From CAYXWH01 sp964468755 (GTDB lineage Bacteria > Chloroflexota > Dehalococcoidia > Dehalococcoidales > RBG-16-60-22), in NCBI GenBank assembly GCA_964468755.1, contig CAYXWH010000001.1, positions 1-64,000 of the forward strand: DNA of 64,000 nt, written 5' to 3'. The notes under the pieces are model-generated. The model ran no database searches, was not told the origin of the DNA, and worked only from the letters and a program-made list of their open reading frames with translations. The position numbers and the translations under genes were made by a program. How positions within the stretch are numbered: position 1 is the stretch's first letter; each line of letters opens with the position of its first letter. Positions 62,874 through 64,000 of this stretch are shown here, piece by piece.

Positions 62874-63138
62874 AGAAGCTAGGTGGTACACCCTGAATAC
62901 TGCTTCTGGAGGTGGACTATGAGGCTTCACGGATTATTGGGAGTCTGGCAAGTAGACAGTGAGGGCCCTGTCGAAAGGCAGGGCGGGCAGAACTCAAGCC
63001 CAGCTCAACGAGATAGTTGAGTGGTCAGTCTCGAAAGAGAGATCATCTTTGGTGGTAATCACCAGAAGTGAGTTGGGTGAGAGCAAAAGGGTGAAATGAG
63101 TGGAGGTTGCTATAAACAAGCAGCCTCCACTTTTTATT
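62874..63138 (+). ncRNA. Candidate structured small RNA, about 265 nt, family not recognised
   Basis: A transcript bounded by a good promoter and a strong terminator folds into successive helices. AGAAGC (62874-62879) pairs with GCTTCT (62902-62907), enclosing GGTG/CACC (62882-62892). Then GCCCTG/CAGGGC (62965-62970, 62979-62984), CTCAAC/GTTGAG (63004-63009, 63016-63021), TCTC-GAAA-GAGA with a GNRA loop (63029-63040) and GGTG/CACC (63051-63063). I do not see the conserved cores of RNase P, tmRNA, SRP RNA or a riboswitch I know. A 33-codon frame (62919-63020) with GGAGG six bases upstream is an alternative or extra product. Confidence 0.6.
63099..63138 (+). terminator. Strong Rho-independent terminator of the structured RNA
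   Basis: AGTGGAGGTTGCT (63099-63111) pairs with AGCAGCCTCCACT (63119-63131), with a single G-U pair and a 7-nt loop, followed by TTTTTATTT. Confidence 0.92.
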
Positions 63139-63212
63139 TGGGGAATCCCCCACCATCGCAACGGATTGGGGAAATGAAACGGTTGTTTTACCCGTAGTGC
63201 CGGTTACTCAGT

Positions 63213-63491
63213 TTATGGCTCAACCCTGTCCAGCTCGGCGCGTTCCAGTAACCGGTCATAGTACCGGGCTATGTCATCGTCATATATCTTATCCTTGGCG
63301 TCATTCAAAGGTGAGAGGAGCGCCTCACTATATATCTTTTCAATATCAGGCAGTAACTCCATCAGGCTGAAATTGTCCGACGTATTATCCGAACCATCAG
63401 TCTGCGCACGTATCGGTAATGCCGATATCAATATCAGCAAGATTATTCCACAGACAATTACACCAGAGACGAAGCCGATTATCGTTTTCAC
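63213..63491 (-). CDS. Small secreted or membrane-anchored protein
   Basis: The 92-aa protein has a long hydrophobic N-terminal helix (residues 4-26) ending in an ALPIRAQ signal-peptidase-like site, then an acidic helical region (EKIYSEALL, DDIARYYDRLLERAE). It is either secreted or anchored by the helix. No family is recognised. Upstream bases 63492-63782 show no other gene. Confidence 0.65.
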   Translation of the reverse strand: MKTIIGFVSGVIVCGIILLILISALPIRAQTDGSDNTSDNFSLMELLPDIEKIYSEALLSPLNDAKDKIYDDDIARYYDRLLERAELDRVEP

Positions 63492-63782
63492 ACAGCGCCC
63501 CCACCCTATGTATCTAGCTACAGTTTCATTGTGCCACGCAAGTATAAAGGAACAGATAAAGACTATAAATATCCCATAAAGGTATGATTAATTTTCTATA
63601 AAGAAGCCTATACTTACCGGAAATATGGCTGTCCTTGACATTACCGGCAACCCACGCTTAAAATCTAGAATAGCCGGGTCGTGGTAACTGTTCAGCCCAG
63701 ACATAATGTGTCAGCCGCGAACCGCCCTACCGTACCGGCAGGACCAGGTTGTCCCGGTGCCAAAATTCCTCCAGGAGGTAGT

Positions 63783-64000
63783 ATGAGTAAAGTCCGTCTG
63801 GTACCAGCTATCCTCACCAATGAACCGGAAGCACTGGAACGGATGGTGCGCCAGGTAGAAACGTTCACCACTCATGTCCAGTTTGATATCATGGACGGTG
63901 AGTTCGTTCCTTCCCGCAGCGTAACCTGGGAACATCTGGCGGCGCTATCGACCGCACTAACCTGGGAAGCCCATCTCATGGTACGGGAACCGCAGCGTTA
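63783..64000 (+). CDS. rpe: Ribulose-phosphate 3-epimerase-family protein, N-terminal part
   Basis: An open frame begins at ATG 63783 (AGGAGGT upstream) and runs off the window end without a stop. The first 72 residues show VRLVPAILTN, VQFDIMDGEFVPSRS and EAHLMVREP, the strand-one, metal-site and third-strand motifs of ribulose-phosphate 3-epimerase (DIMDG with the metal-binding Asp, HLMV with the His-side strand). The usual first strand (PSILAAD) is varied, so it may be a paralogue. Function as D-ribulose-5-phosphate epimerase is by family only. Confidence 0.82.
   Translation, partial: MSKVRLVPAILTNEPEALERMVRQVETFTTHVQFDIMDGEFVPSRSVTWEHLAALSTALTWEAHLMVREPQR

Noticed and set aside
62874..63138. 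T-box, cobalamin or c-di-GMP riboswitch
   Set aside because: A GGTGGTACACC stretch recalls the T-box core but the conserved antiterminator bases are absent, and no gene follows on the same strand after the terminator.

Overview
The window reads like a chromosomal segment of an uncultured, strictly anaerobic bacterium, most likely Chloroflexota class Dehalococcoidia. This assignment is an inference from gene content: many SdhA/AprA-type flavoproteins with small ferredoxins, arylsulfotransferase-like propellers, Pro-Ala-linker lipoproteins, ADP-forming acetyl-CoA synthetase and molybdopterin enzymes. No rRNA or marker gene settles it. Most genes carry good Shine-Dalgarno sites, but two (Lrp at 35593, MFS at 54832) look leaderless or nearly so.

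Layout. 1-2429: the 3' part of an initiator tRNA and a 2.4 kb insert bounded by a perfect 39-bp repeat of the tRNA 3' end, carrying one unknown 594-aa gene. 2812-9505: a PlsY-like acyltransferase, a PEP-synthase/rifampin-phosphotransferase-like protein, a degenerate receiver protein behind an operator-like array, and a UGSC-family gene whose reading frame is continuous across an in-frame UGA (selenoprotein candidate). 9555-18803: antiporter, CBS protein, arylsulfotransferase-like protein, flavoprotein, Usp, MATE exporter and PQQ-propeller protein. 19125-24773: a complete peptide/nickel-type ABC importer operon. 25255-35365: two nearly identical 657-codon flavoprotein genes in opposite orientation flanking acetoacetyl-CoA synthetase, a second arylsulfotransferase-like gene, a UROD-fold methyltransferase-like gene, an SDR and a ferredoxin. 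35593-46585: Lrp regulator, SDR, cupin, 3-hydroxyacyl-CoA dehydrogenase-type enzyme, BKACE, THEP1-type NTPase, lipoprotein binding protein, pyrogallol-phloroglucinol transhydroxylase-like large and small subunits, and a membrane protein. 46751-51811: TorD-like chaperone and a second, NrfD-type molybdoenzyme complex. 52181-58882: ferredoxins (one within an exact copy of the block at 33001), a flavoprotein, two MFS transporters and a TauE/SafE exporter. 59536-64000: ADP-forming acyl-CoA synthetase, a BioD-like/DRTGG protein, a probable new structured RNA, and the start of a ribulose-phosphate epimerase.

How the genes may work together. The central cluster can be read as an anaerobic trihydroxybenzene route: transhydroxylase (pyrogallol to phloroglucinol), SDR (ring reduction), an unidentified ring-opening hydrolase (the cupin is a candidate), HAD-type dehydrogenase (3-hydroxy-5-oxohexanoate to triacetate), BKACE (triacetate plus acetyl-CoA to acetoacetate plus acetoacetyl-CoA), acetoacetyl-CoA synthetase, and ADP-forming acetyl-CoA synthetase for ATP. 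The transhydroxylase residues, the BKACE metal ligands and the HAD dyad are all present. The pathway assignment itself is inference from family membership and co-location.
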